Positions 1 to 6,843 are shown, counted from the first letter of the stretch. The stretch is 10,776 nt of DNA from an uncultured Collinsella sp. (GCA_900550825.1 URTZ01000055.1:1-10776); one strand, 5' to 3'. Notes: a model not told the origin generated them from the letters alone. Program-made: numbers and translations.

Positions 1-507
1 CCTCTTGTTGCGATTTACGACAATCGCATTGAGTTCTCTAATCCCGGGACAACGCTTATTCCGGCAGAACGGGTGCTCAACGCTCAGCCGAAAACGCGAA
101 ATTCGATGATAGCGTCCCTCATGCGCCAAATGGATCTTTGCGAAGAAGGCGGTACGGGCTGGGATTTAATCGTAGATTCGCTCGAAAAAGCCGGCATGCC
201 TTCACCGGTTATTAAGAGTGAGGGTGGGCTGGGAACGCTCGTGACGCTCTATTGCGACTGTCCGTATGCTCGAATGAAAAAAAGTGAGCGAAAAAACGCC
301 GTGTACTGGCATGCCTGTCTTTTGTATGCCCAAGGTGAGTCGATGAGCAATCAGTCGCTGCGAGAGCGTTTTGGACTTTCTGATGAAAAGAAAAACACGG
401 TGGCGATGTCTCGTCTAATCAAAGAGTGCCTGAAAGAGGCATTGATAAAGGAGGAGGACGAGGACGCGGGTTCCAAATACAAAAGGTATATTCCGTATTG
501 GGCCTAA
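1..507 (+). CDS. ATP-binding transcriptional regulator-like protein (COG2865 / AlbA_2-HATPase_c_4 type), 5'-truncated by window edge
   Basis: The frame is open from base 1, so this is the last 168 residues of a longer protein whose N-terminus lies outside the window. The GTG at 73 is internal and not the start. Residues 3-16 (VAIYDNRIEFSNPG) and 33-70 (RNSMIASLM, then EEGGTGWDLI) match the C-terminal GHKL-like ATPase segment typical of COG2865 proteins, which usually carry an N-terminal AlbA_2/Schlafen-like domain. The tail from about 101 to 168 looks like a winged-helix unit (SNQSLRERFGLS). Such proteins are mostly of unknown function; some are regulators and some accompany defence or toxin loci. 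Base composition is lower in GC than in the following genes (27, 30 and 27 G/C in three sampled 60-base lines, against 41 in one line of the next gene), which suggests acquisition. It ends in TAA, 30 bases before the EIIA start. The family call is good; the role is unknown. Confidence 0.8.
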   Translation, partial: PLVAIYDNRIEFSNPGTTLIPAERVLNAQPKTRNSMIASLMRQMDLCEEGGTGWDLIVDSLEKAGMPSPVIKSEGGLGTLVTLYCDCPYARMKKSERKNAVYWHACLLYAQGESMSNQSLRERFGLSDEKKNTVAMSRLIKECLKEALIKEEDEDAGSKYKRYIPYWA

Positions 508-537
508 AGACAGGAAATGAAAAGAAGGAGGCGGCTT

Positions 538-1005
538 ATGTCTGGTAATAACGAAGCATTGTTTACGCCTGAGCTGGTGTTTTTTGATTGGGAGTGTGCG
601 ACGCCGGATGAGGTGTTTGCGCGACTCGAGGGCGAGCTCGCTCCGCGTGGCTGCATTGCGCCCGGTTGGCTCGACGCCGTTCGCACGCGCGAGGATGCCT
701 ATCCCACGGGTCTTGCCATGCCGGCGGCAAACATTGCCATTCCGCATACCGATCCGGGGTTTGTGGCCAAGCCCTATATCGCGGTGGTGAAGCCCGCCGC
801 GCCCGTGACATTTAACGCCATGGCTGGCATGGGCGCTCCGGTGCCGGCGCAGATCGTCATCAATCTGGGCATCGCCGAGCCAGGCGGCCAGGTCGAGGCC
901 CTACAGGCGCTCATGAACATCTTTATGGATGCCGATGCCGCAGCCGACGTGCTCGGCCAGACCACGTCCCAGGGCATGGTCGACGCCATCCGCCGTCACT
1001 TCTAA
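538..1005 (+). CDS. PTS sugar transporter subunit IIA (galactitol/fructose class), stand-alone
   Basis: This 155-residue protein matches a complete single EIIA domain of the PTS EIIA type 2 family, which accepts phosphate from HPr on a histidine and passes it to an EIIB. The signature YPTGLAMPAANIAIPHTDP spans about residues 55-73, and His70 in IPHTD is the expected phosphorylation site. YPTGL is commonest in GatA-like (galactitol-type) EIIA proteins. The start at 538 is chosen because AGAAGGAGG (523-531) lies six bases upstream; an upstream ATG at 517 has no such site and would only add seven residues, MKRRRRL. No EIIB or EIIC gene is visible on either side, so the protein either serves a permease encoded elsewhere or has a regulatory role. 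The 30-base gap to the upstream gene allows co-transcription, but the two differ sharply in composition. Confidence 0.9.
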   Translation: MSGNNEALFTPELVFFDWECATPDEVFARLEGELAPRGCIAPGWLDAVRTREDAYPTGLAMPAANIAIPHTDPGFVAKPYIAVVKPAAPVTFNAMAGMGAPVPAQIVINLGIAEPGGQVEALQALMNIFMDADAAADVLGQTTSQGMVDAIRRHF

Positions 1006-1020
1006 GGTGGGGCTGAGTCG

Positions 1021-1108
1021 GCACTTGGGGACTGTCCCTAACTGCCGGCTGCCAGAGCTGTCCCCTTTGCACCAAAATGGTGCAGATTAACCTGTCCCCC
1101 ATGCACCA
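1021..1108. repeat. Cluster of GGGGACAG-core hairpins (three motif copies)
   Basis: Three copies of one core lie in the gap before the foldase gene. GGGGACTGTCCC (1027-1038) is the centre of an imperfect palindrome, 1021-1045. CTGTCCCC (1058-1065) is followed by TTTGCACCA. CTGTCCCC (1092-1099) lies in the loop of a perfect 7-bp stem, TGGTGCA (1078-1084) with TGCACCA (1102-1108). TTTGCACCA (1066-1074) can also pair with the TGGTGCA starting at 1078, so the two middle structures compete. Read on the minus strand, the last element is stem, GGGGACAGGTTAA, stem, the same plan as the elements at 2964 and 8465. No T-tract follows, so this is not an obvious terminator. Confidence 0.7.
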
Positions 1109-1175
1109 AGCGTGCCGCGGGGGCTGCGTTGTGACACAATGGCGTTTGTTCGATTCGTTATGCGAAAGGCCGACT

Positions 1176-2396
1176 ATGGCAAATAAGAAAAAGAACTCCG
1201 AGGCCGCGCCGACGCCCGAGCAGCAGGCCCGCGCCGCCTCCAGCTCTCGCAAGAAGCAGCGCAAGACATACGTGTCCAAGACCGTCAAGATCGTTCTGGT
1301 GGTCATCGGCGTGCTGGCGATGCTGCTTTCCGTCTCGGCGATGGCGTGCTCCGGCCTTATGTCGCAGGCCGAGGACACCTCGGGCTACAAGCTGACCGGC
1401 GGTGTTGCTGCTACTATCAACGGTACCAACCTCACCGAGGACACCGTGACCAAGCAGATCATGAGCATGCGCACGTCCTACGGCTACACCAAGGACGAGG
1501 ATTGGGCGCAGTATCTGGTTGACAACGACCTCACGCCCAAGAAGTACCGCAGGCAACTCATCGACTCCTACACGCAGCAGATTCTGCTTCAACAGGCACA
1601 GAAGGAGAACGGCGTGACGGTGTCGGATGAGGAGGTCGAGAAGGCCTGGAAGGACGCGTGCAAGAGCGCGGGCGGTGCCAAGGCCTTTAAGAAGACCCTC
1701 AAGACCTACGGCTATACCGAGGACACCTACAAGGATTCGCTCAAGGAGAGCCTGGCGCAGCAGAAACTCAAGGATGCCGTGGCGCCCACCAGCAAGCCCA
1801 AGGACAGCGAGATCGTCGATTACATCAACGAGAACCTGTCTAACTACAACGATGCTCGCCGCTCGTCGAACATCCTGATCAAGGTTGATTCCGACGCTTC
1901 CGACGAGGACAAGGCTGCCGCCAAGGCCAAGGCACAGGAGTGCCTGGACAAGATCAACTCCGGTGAGCTGAGCTTTGAGGACGCCGTTGAGCAGTACTCC
2001 GAGGACACCGGTTCCAAGGAGAAGAAGGGCGATGTGGGCTGGGATAAGCTCACCACTTTCGTCGACAGCTACCAGACGGCGCTCGAGGGGCTCAACAAGG
2101 GCGACGTGAGCGAAGTCGTCGAGTCGACCTATGGTTACCACATCATCAAGTGCACCGACTACTTCCATGTCGATAATCAGGTCGATGACATCAACCAGGT
2201 GCCCAAGGCCATCAAGAAGTACGTTTCCAATGTGGTGAAGACGCAAGCGGCCAGCACCGCGTACAGCGAGTGGCTGGAGCAGTACAAGAAGGATGCCGAC
2301 ATCACCGTTAACCCCATGCCCAAGGACGTGCCGTACAACGTCAGCCTGAAGGGCGTCACCAAGAGTTCGACCGACGATTCGTCGACGACTGAGTAA
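1176..2396 (+). CDS. Membrane-anchored parvulin-type peptidyl-prolyl isomerase (PrsA/SurA-like foldase)
   Basis: 406 residues. The first 34 residues are hydrophilic and rich in Lys, Arg and Ala, followed by one membrane segment at about 35-57 (KIVLVVIGVLAMLLSVSAMA). Cys58 follows the segment, but the preceding residues (SAMAC) fit a lipobox poorly and the N-region is unusually long, so a single-pass anchor is more likely than a lipoprotein. Residues 75-215 resemble the SurA/PrsA N-terminal chaperone region (VAATINGTNLTEDTVTKQI, then ENGVTVSDEEVEKAW). Residues about 228-328 form a parvulin domain: SSNILIK at 230-236, FEDAVEQYSED at 267-277, KKGDVGW at 283-289 and YGYHIIK at 319-325. It probably helps fold exported proteins on the outer face of the membrane. 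The start at 1176 has AAAGG six bases upstream; an in-frame ATG at 1077 would place the N-terminus in the repeat cluster and is rejected. The C-terminal tail is rich in Ser, Thr and Asp. Confidence 0.88.
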   Translation: MANKKKNSEAAPTPEQQARAASSSRKKQRKTYVSKTVKIVLVVIGVLAMLLSVSAMACSGLMSQAEDTSGYKLTGGVAATINGTNLTEDTVTKQIMSMRTSYGYTKDEDWAQYLVDNDLTPKKYRRQLIDSYTQQILLQQAQKENGVTVSDEEVEKAWKDACKSAGGAKAFKKTLKTYGYTEDTYKDSLKESLAQQKLKDAVAPTSKPKDSEIVDYINENLSNYNDARRSSNILIKVDSDASDEDKAAAKAKAQECLDKINSGELSFEDAVEQYSEDTGSKEKKGDVGWDKLTTFVDSYQTALEGLNKGDVSEVVESTYGYHIIKCTDYFHVDNQVDDINQVPKAIKKYVSNVVKTQAASTAYSEWLEQYKKDADITVNPMPKDVPYNVSLKGVTKSSTDDSSTTE

Positions 2397-2450
2397 TCAT
2401 GGGGCGGCGCTCGTGTGAGTGCCGTCCGCACTATTGAGGAGGATTTGCAG

Positions 2451-2894
2451 ATGACCAACGAAGAGCTGCAGAAGGAAATGATTGCGGCCATGAAGGCCAA
2501 GGACAAGGTTCGCCTGTCCATCATTCGCCAGGTCAAGGCCGAGGTGAAGAATATCGAGGTCAACGAGCGCCGCGATGTGACCGAGGAAGACGTCAACAGC
2601 ATGATCAAGCGTTTGATTAAGCAGACGAGCGAGACGCTGGAGATGTCCATCAAGGCCGGCACCGACCAGGAGCGTACCGACAACCTGACCGAGCAGGTCA
2701 AGATTCTGGAGAGCTTGCTGCCCGCGCAGGTTTCGGGCGAGGAGCTCGAGGCTCTGATCGAGCAGGTTATCGCCGAGCTGGGCGCCACGTCCAAGAAGCA
2801 GATGGGCCAGGTCATGGGTGCCCTGGGCAAGGCCACCGGCGGCAACTTCGATAAGCCGGCCGCAGCAAAGATCGTCGGAGCCCGCCTCGCGTAG
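2451..2894 (+). CDS. yqeY: GatB/YqeY domain protein
   Basis: 147 residues, the normal length for stand-alone YqeY proteins, which resemble the tRNA-binding tail of the GatB subunit of Asp/Glu-tRNA amidotransferase. Their exact role is unsettled. The N-terminal motif EMIAAMKAKDKVRLSIIRQVKAEVKN (about 9-34; key residues AMKAKDK, RLS and K29) and the C-terminal MGQVMGALGKATGG (118-131) are characteristic of the family. The protein is predicted to be all-helical and cytoplasmic. The start is fixed by GAGGAGGA (2436-2443) seven bases before the ATG; an upstream in-frame GTG at 2415 is rejected. It lies 54 bases after the foldase gene on the same strand and may share its transcript, which would end at the terminator at 2924-2955. 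The name transfers from family resemblance only. Confidence 0.92.
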   Translation: MTNEELQKEMIAAMKAKDKVRLSIIRQVKAEVKNIEVNERRDVTEEDVNSMIKRLIKQTSETLEMSIKAGTDQERTDNLTEQVKILESLLPAQVSGEELEALIEQVIAELGATSKKQMGQVMGALGKATGGNFDKPAAAKIVGARLA

Positions 2895-2923
2895 GGGCCG
2901 AGTGGCACACAGTTGAGGCTGAG

Positions 2924-2955
2924 GGGGCGTGGCCGTCATGGTCGCGCCCCTTTTT
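2924..2955 (+). terminator. Rho-independent terminator after the YqeY gene
   Basis: An 11-bp stem, GGGGCGTGGCC (2924-2934) with GGTCGCGCCCC (2940-2950), pairs fully in RNA if two G-U wobbles are allowed. The loop is five bases (2935-2939) and five T residues follow (2951-2955). It lies 30 bases after the stop codon at 2894 and should end the foldase-YqeY transcript. Confidence 0.9.
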
Positions 2956-2963
2956 GCTGGGCT

Positions 2964-3036
2964 GGGCACTCATTGGGGACAGGCTTAAATGAGTGCCCAA
3001 TGAGCAGGTACTCATTTAAGTCTGTCCCCAATGAGT
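2964..3036. repeat. Large two-arm inverted repeat carrying two opposed GGGGACAG hairpins
   Basis: Arms 2968-2994 and 3010-3036 are 27 bases each and complementary at 26 of 27 positions around a 15-base loop. Each arm can also fold alone: GGGCACTCATT (2964-2974) pairs perfectly with AATGAGTGCCC (2988-2998) around a loop that begins GGGGACAGGC, and on the other side CTCATT (3011-3016) pairs with AATGAG (3030-3035). One long cruciform or two small hairpins are therefore possible. It sits between the YqeY terminator and the ABC operon promoter region. No T-tract follows. Confidence 0.8.
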
Positions 3037-3100
3037 GGGTGGAAGGTTGCGGGTTCTTTACGGGAATGTAGTGTGGGCTGCGGAAACGTGGTTCTTTCCG

Positions 3101-3106
3101 TACAAT
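3101..3106 (+). promoter_or_regulatory. Possible -10 box of the amino-acid ABC operon
   Basis: TACAAT differs from the sigma-70 consensus TATAAT at one base and lies 35 bases before the ATPase start, giving a leader of roughly 30 bases. The matching -35 is weak (TGCGGA at 3079-3084, 16-base spacing). It is the best promoter-like sequence after the terminator at 2924-2955, but this is a motif match only. Confidence 0.35.
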
Positions 3107-3141
3107 AGTTCAACTCGTGTAAACGCAGGGAAGGGACATTC

Positions 3142-3873
3142 ATGGCAGACATGATCGAGATCAAGCATCTCAACAAGTACTTTGGCGACCTGCATGTGCT
3201 CAAAGATATCAATCTCACCGTCAAGCGCGGCGAGAAGCTCGTAATGATCGGGCCTTCCGGTTCGGGTAAGTCGACGCTCATCCGTTGCGTCGATTATCTG
3301 GAGGAGCCCACGTCGGGCGAGGTCGTCATCGACGGTACGCCGCTCACCAAAAAGAATCACCTGGAGATGGCTCGCAAGTATAGTTCCATGGTGTTTCAGC
3401 AGTTCAACCTGTATCCCAACATGACGGTGCTGGGCAACCTGACGCTCGCGCCCATCAAACTGCAAAAGAAGAGCAAGGAGGAGGCGACCGAGATCGCCAT
3501 CGCTGCGCTCAAGCGCGTCGGCATGGCACATAAGGCCGGCGAGTATCCGCAGAATCTCTCGGGTGGTCAGCAGCAGCGCATCGCCATCGCCCGTGCCCTG
3601 TGCACCAAGCAGCCCATCATCCTGTTTGACGAGCCGACCTCGGCGCTCGACCCCGAGATGGTCCAGGAGGTTCTGGACGTTATGATTGAGCTCGCGCAGG
3701 AGGACATCACCATGATCTGCGTGACGCACGAGATGGGTTTTGCGCGTCAGGTGGCCGACCGCGTCATCTTTATGGAGGACGGCCGCATTCTGGAGGAGGG
3801 CACGCCCGAGCACTTCTTCGATAACCCCGAGAACCCGCGCTGCCGCGAGTTCCTGTCCAAGATTCTGCACTAG
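3142..3873 (+). CDS. Polar amino acid ABC transporter ATP-binding protein (GlnQ/GluA-like)
   Basis: 243 residues, the usual size for the GlnQ/HisP family of cytoplasmic ATPases that drive polar amino acid import. All core motifs are intact: Walker A GPSGSGKST (37-45), Q-loop VFQQF (84-88), signature LSGGQQQR (139-146), Walker B IILFDE (159-164) with the catalytic Glu164, D-loop SALD (167-170) and the switch His196 in VTHEM. The family mark PTSALDPEMVQEVLDVM is also present. The start is supported by AAGGGA (3131-3136) five bases upstream. The binding protein begins eight bases after the stop codon and two permeases follow, in the gluABCD order (ATPase, binding protein, two permeases) known for glutamate uptake in Corynebacterium. 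The family is certain; the substrate is inferred. Confidence 0.96.
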   Translation: MADMIEIKHLNKYFGDLHVLKDINLTVKRGEKLVMIGPSGSGKSTLIRCVDYLEEPTSGEVVIDGTPLTKKNHLEMARKYSSMVFQQFNLYPNMTVLGNLTLAPIKLQKKSKEEATEIAIAALKRVGMAHKAGEYPQNLSGGQQQRIAIARALCTKQPIILFDEPTSALDPEMVQEVLDVMIELAQEDITMICVTHEMGFARQVADRVIFMEDGRILEEGTPEHFFDNPENPRCREFLSKILH

Positions 3874-3881
3874 GCGCGGTG

Positions 3882-4757
3882 ATGGACATGACGGACATGA
3901 CGAGGGCGGCCGTGTCGCGCCGCCACTTTTTGCAGCTGGCGGGCGCCGGCATGCTTGCGCTGACGGGGACCGCGCTTACCGGTTGCGGCAACTCCGCCGG
4001 CGGCGAGGGTTCCGACAAGGGGTCCAAGCTTGCGGCCATCAAGTCGCGTGGCCATCTGAATGCCGGCGTTAAGAAGGACGTTCCCGGCTATGGCTATTAC
4101 GACACCGCCAAGGGCCGCTTTGAGGGCATGGAAGTCGATTTGTGCTACCAGATCGCCGCTGCCGTCTTTGGCGTGAGCTACAAGGAGGCCCGCGCCCAGG
4201 AGCTTGTCGAGTTTACCGACGTAACGCCCAAGACACGCGGCCCGCTGATCGATAACGGCCAACTCGACGTGGTCGCGGCGACCTACACCATCACCGACGA
4301 GCGCAAGAAGAGCTGGGATTTCTCGACGCCGTACCGCACCGACTACGTGGGGCTCATGGTCAAGAAGCGTTCGGGCTTTACCTCGATTGAGGATCTGGAC
4401 GGCAAGGTCATCGGCGTGAGCCAGGGTGCTACCACGCAGGGCCTGATCGAGCAGATGATCAAGGACAACGGCTTTAGCTGCAAGCCAGAGTTTAGGGCCT
4501 TTAGCGGCTATCCCATCATCAAGAGCTCGCTCGACGCCGGCAATATCGACGTCTTTGCCATGGACCGCTCCACGCTGGCCGGTTACATGAACGAGACCGT
4601 TGAGCTGCTGCAGCCCGAGGTCAAGTTTGGCGAGCAGGGCTACGGCGTGGCGACCAAGAAGGGCTGCGACCTTTCGGCCGTGGTCGATCAGGTGATTTGC
4701 GATCGCCTGGCCGACGGCTGGCTCGACCAAGAGGTCAAGACCTGGGGTCTTGTATAG
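3882..4757 (+). CDS. Amino acid ABC transporter substrate-binding lipoprotein (family 3; Tat/lipoprotein signal)
   Basis: 291 residues. The signal region holds a twin-arginine motif, SRRHFLQ (residues 12-18), a hydrophobic stretch (19-31) and a lipobox LTGC with Cys35, so the protein is probably exported folded through Tat and then lipid-anchored outside the cell. The mature part is a type 3 solute-binding protein: FEGMEVDLCYQIA (80-92) and the block NGQLDVVAATYTITDERK (125-142), typical of Glu/Asp/Gln binders. By family analogy Arg141 would hold the ligand carboxylate and Asp228 (FAMDRSTLAGY) its amino group. The start is uncertain: GTG 3879 and ATGs 3882, 3888 and 3897 lie in frame, and the only ribosome-binding hint is a weak AGG at 3872-3874. 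ATG 3882 is preferred. Translational coupling to the ATPase eight bases upstream could explain the weak site. Glutamate, glutamine or aspartate is the likely ligand; cystine is not excluded. Confidence 0.93.
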   Translation: MDMTDMTRAAVSRRHFLQLAGAGMLALTGTALTGCGNSAGGEGSDKGSKLAAIKSRGHLNAGVKKDVPGYGYYDTAKGRFEGMEVDLCYQIAAAVFGVSYKEARAQELVEFTDVTPKTRGPLIDNGQLDVVAATYTITDERKKSWDFSTPYRTDYVGLMVKKRSGFTSIEDLDGKVIGVSQGATTQGLIEQMIKDNGFSCKPEFRAFSGYPIIKSSLDAGNIDVFAMDRSTLAGYMNETVELLQPEVKFGEQGYGVATKKGCDLSAVVDQVICDRLADGWLDQEVKTWGLV

Positions 4758-4782
4758 GCGCATCGTCCAAGGAAGGAATCAA

Positions 4783-5529
4783 ATGCTCGAAGGATTATTT
4801 GACGCCGACCGTTGGTCGACGACATTTCAAAATATGGGGCCCTTCTGGGAGGGCTTTGGCGTGACGCTGCAAGTGGTCGTTGCCGGTCTGCTGCTGTCGC
4901 TGGTGCTGGGCACGCTGCTGGGTGTGTTCTCTACCACCCGTTCGCGTGTGCTGCGTGCGATCAGCCGCGTGTACGTGGAGTTTTACCAGAACACCCCGTT
5001 GCCCGTGCAGGTGCTCTTTATGTACATGGCCGGTCCGCAGTTTTTGCAGGCCATAACCGGTGCCGACCAGCCGGTGCGCATCGCGCCGTTCGTGCTGGGC
5101 TTCTTGGGCGTGGGTCTGTATCACGCGGCCTACATTTCGGAGGTCATCCGCACTGGTATCGAGGCGGTTCCGCGCGGTCAGATGGAGGCGGCCCAGAGCC
5201 AGGGCTTCACCCGTGCGCAGGCGTACTGGTACATCGTACTGCCCCAGACATTCAAGATCATTCTGCCGCCGCTGTGCAACCAGGCGCTCAACCTGGTCAA
5301 GAATACGTCGGTGCTGGCGCTTGTGGCCGGCGGCGACCTTATGTACCGTTCCGACAACTTTGTGAGTCTGTACGGTTACCTGCAGGGATACATCGTCTGC
5401 TGCCTTATGTACTTCATCATCTGCTTTCCGCTCGCCATACTGGTGCAGTGGCTCGAGCGCCGCTCCAAGGAGCGTCCGCGCGGCGTGAGCCTGGCCGAGC
5501 TGGGGCTCGACAACGTAGAGGAGGCCTAG
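4783..5529 (+). CDS. Amino acid ABC transporter permease (first, GluC/HisM-like)
   Basis: 248 residues, an integral membrane subunit of the polar amino acid uptake class. Predicted membrane segments are near 29-49, 72-90, 101-118, 170-183 and 202-222. Residues 62-74 (RVYVEFYQNTPLP) carry the family block usually seen as E-x-x-R/Q-x-T-P. The cytoplasmic EAA loop that contacts the ATPase is EAAQSQGFTRAQAYWYIVLP (135-154). The start at ATG 4783 has GGAAGGAA (4771-4778) just upstream; the frame is open further back, but that would overlap the previous gene. The C-terminal tail from about 223 is hydrophilic and extends beyond the usual family end (SLAELGLDNVEEA). It lies 25 bases after the binding protein and three bases before the second permease, consistent with one operon and a heterodimeric channel. 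Confidence 0.95.
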   Translation: MLEGLFDADRWSTTFQNMGPFWEGFGVTLQVVVAGLLLSLVLGTLLGVFSTTRSRVLRAISRVYVEFYQNTPLPVQVLFMYMAGPQFLQAITGADQPVRIAPFVLGFLGVGLYHAAYISEVIRTGIEAVPRGQMEAAQSQGFTRAQAYWYIVLPQTFKIILPPLCNQALNLVKNTSVLALVAGGDLMYRSDNFVSLYGYLQGYIVCCLMYFIICFPLAILVQWLERRSKERPRGVSLAELGLDNVEEA

Positions 5530-5532
5530 CGC

Positions 5533-6171
5533 ATGGAAATCTTCAACGCGACCAACCTGCTCTACATTTGGGGCGGCTTTGTTAAGACGATCGAGATCTC
5601 GGCGCTGTCGATCTTTTTCTCGCTCATCTTTGGCACGGTACTGGCGCTCGTTAAAAGCTATGCGCCCCGCCCGTTCCGTATTTTGGTGAGCGCCTATATC
5701 GAGCTGTTCCGTTGCACGCCGAACCTGCTGTGGATCCTGTTTATCTACTTTACGGTGCAGGGTTTGGACATTGTGATTTCGACCATCGCCTTTACGCTGT
5801 TTACCAGCGCTGTTATGGCCGAGATTGTGCGCGGCGGCCTCAACTCGATTCCGCGCGGCCAGTTTGAGGCGGCGCAGAGCCAGGGCTTTGGCTTCTTTGC
5901 CACCATGCGCTACATCATTCTGCCGCAGACGTTTAAGACGATCATTCCGGCGCTGTTTAGCCAGTGCACAACTGTCATTAAGGACAGCTCGTATCTTTCG
6001 GGCATTAACGTGGCCGAACTCATGTACACGGCAAACGTCGTGATGGCCCACGCGATCGACCTGTCGCAGGTGCTTATGCTCTACGGCCTGGTTTTCGCGA
6101 TGTACTTTGTGCTCAACTTTGGTATCTCGCTGCTGGTCCGAGCGTATCAACGTCGTATTGTGGCAGCGTAG
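5533..6171 (+). CDS. Amino acid ABC transporter permease (second, GluD/HisQ-like)
   Basis: 212 residues, a compact second permease of the same family. Membrane segments are likely near 18-41, 65-82, 83-98, 155-172 and 182-204. It has YIELFRCTPNLL (55-66) and the EAA loop EAAQSQGFGFFATMRYIILP (112-131), so both permeases keep an ATPase-contact site, as expected for a pseudo-symmetric channel on an ATPase homodimer. The ribosome-binding site AGAGGAGG (5517-5524) overlaps the end of the upstream gene, whose stop lies only three bases before this ATG, so translation is probably coupled. It lacks the extra hydrophilic tail of its partner. The substrate is inferred from the whole operon: glutamate, glutamine or aspartate most likely. 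Confidence 0.95.
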   Translation: MEIFNATNLLYIWGGFVKTIEISALSIFFSLIFGTVLALVKSYAPRPFRILVSAYIELFRCTPNLLWILFIYFTVQGLDIVISTIAFTLFTSAVMAEIVRGGLNSIPRGQFEAAQSQGFGFFATMRYIILPQTFKTIIPALFSQCTTVIKDSSYLSGINVAELMYTANVVMAHAIDLSQVLMLYGLVFAMYFVLNFGISLLVRAYQRRIVAA

Positions 6172-6172
6172 A

Positions 6173-6203
6173 ATGTGACAAAGGGACTGTCCCTTTATCA
6201 CAT
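6173..6203. repeat. GGGACTGTCCC-centred palindrome between permease and kinase-like gene
   Basis: ATGTGACAAAGGGA (6173-6186) and TCCCTTTATCACAT (6190-6203) are complementary at 13 of 14 positions around CTG. It begins one base after the permease stop and ends just before the ribosome-binding site of the next gene. The GGGAC-T-GTCCC centre is the same as at 1028-1038, but the flanking arms are different and again self-complementary. No T-tract follows, so it may only attenuate transcription, stabilise an RNA end or be a passive repeat. Confidence 0.7.
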
Positions 6204-6219
6204 AGAGAAAGGAATCGCG

Positions 6220-6843
6220 ATGAGCGATCTGGAGAATAAGAAGAATCCTGTGGTCATTACCATCGCGCGCGACTTTGGCGCCGAGGGCCACGAGATTGGT
6301 CGTATCCTCGCCGATGAGCTGGGGATTCCGCTGTACGATAACGAGCTGCTGGTGCGTGCTTCGCTGCGCGCGGGTGAGTCGCTCGACAAGATGGCCGCCT
6401 ACGACGAGCGCCTGGCCGTGGAGAACATGGCGTTTCTGCCCGACCGCTACGATGCGCGTTCGTACTCGGACAAGTTGTTCCAAAAGATGAGCCAGGTGAT
6501 TTTGGATCTGGGTGAGACCGAGAGCTGCATTATCGAAGGCCGTCTGTCCGATTATCTGCTGCGCAACAACCCCAACCACATCGCCGTGCTGGTGACTGCG
6601 CCCTTTGAGGACCGCGTCGAGATCGTGCGCAAGAAGCGCGGTCTCAACAAAAAGAAGGGCGCCAAGCTGGTCAAGCAGCAGCAGAAGGCGCGCGAGGCGT
6701 TCTATAAGCGCTACAGTGCCGGAAAGTGGAAGATGACGAGCGGTAAAGACATCGTCGTCAACCGCGCCAAGCTGGGCCGCGAGGGCTGCAAAGATGTCAT
6801 CGCCGCTGCCTACCGCTACAAGGTAGCGCAGCTCGAAGGCTAG
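6220..6843 (+). CDS. Cytidylate kinase-like family protein
   Basis: 207 residues, similar to the cytidylate-kinase-like family (Pfam Cytidylate_kin2) rather than true Cmk. The start region VVITIARDFGAEGHEIGRILADELG (11-35) corresponds to the family's ITISREYGSGG-REI motif, with GAEGHEIG in place of the usual GSGG; there is no classical GxxGxGK[ST] P-loop. CIIEGRLSDYLL (103-114) matches the family's (V)GR-x-A-DY-L block, and the basic RKKRGLNKKKG (137-147) lies where the lid would be. The substrate is unknown; NMP kinase activity should not be assumed. The start at 6220 is set by GAGAAAGGA (6205-6213); an in-frame GTG at 6175 lies inside the palindrome and is rejected. It is 48 bases downstream of the transporter operon and ends at the next terminator, so it is probably its last gene, though no functional link is evident. 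Confidence 0.85.
   Translation: MSDLENKKNPVVITIARDFGAEGHEIGRILADELGIPLYDNELLVRASLRAGESLDKMAAYDERLAVENMAFLPDRYDARSYSDKLFQKMSQVILDLGETESCIIEGRLSDYLLRNNPNHIAVLVTAPFEDRVEIVRKKRGLNKKKGAKLVKQQQKAREAFYKRYSAGKWKMTSGKDIVVNRAKLGREGCKDVIAAAYRYKVAQLEG

Noticed and set aside
1077..1175. ATG 1077 as start of the foldase gene
   Set aside because: It lies inside the GGGGACAG repeat cluster, and the start at 1176 gives a normal membrane-anchored N-terminus with AAAGG at a proper distance.
1158..2246. 362-residue minus-strand frame opposite the foldase gene
   Set aside because: It mirrors a well-supported parvulin-type gene; its repetitive Leu/Val/Gly/Asp composition and absence of a start signal mark it as a shadow.
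2964..3036. Second terminator after the YqeY gene
   Set aside because: The stem is strong but no T-tract follows either arm, and a complete terminator already lies at 2924-2955.
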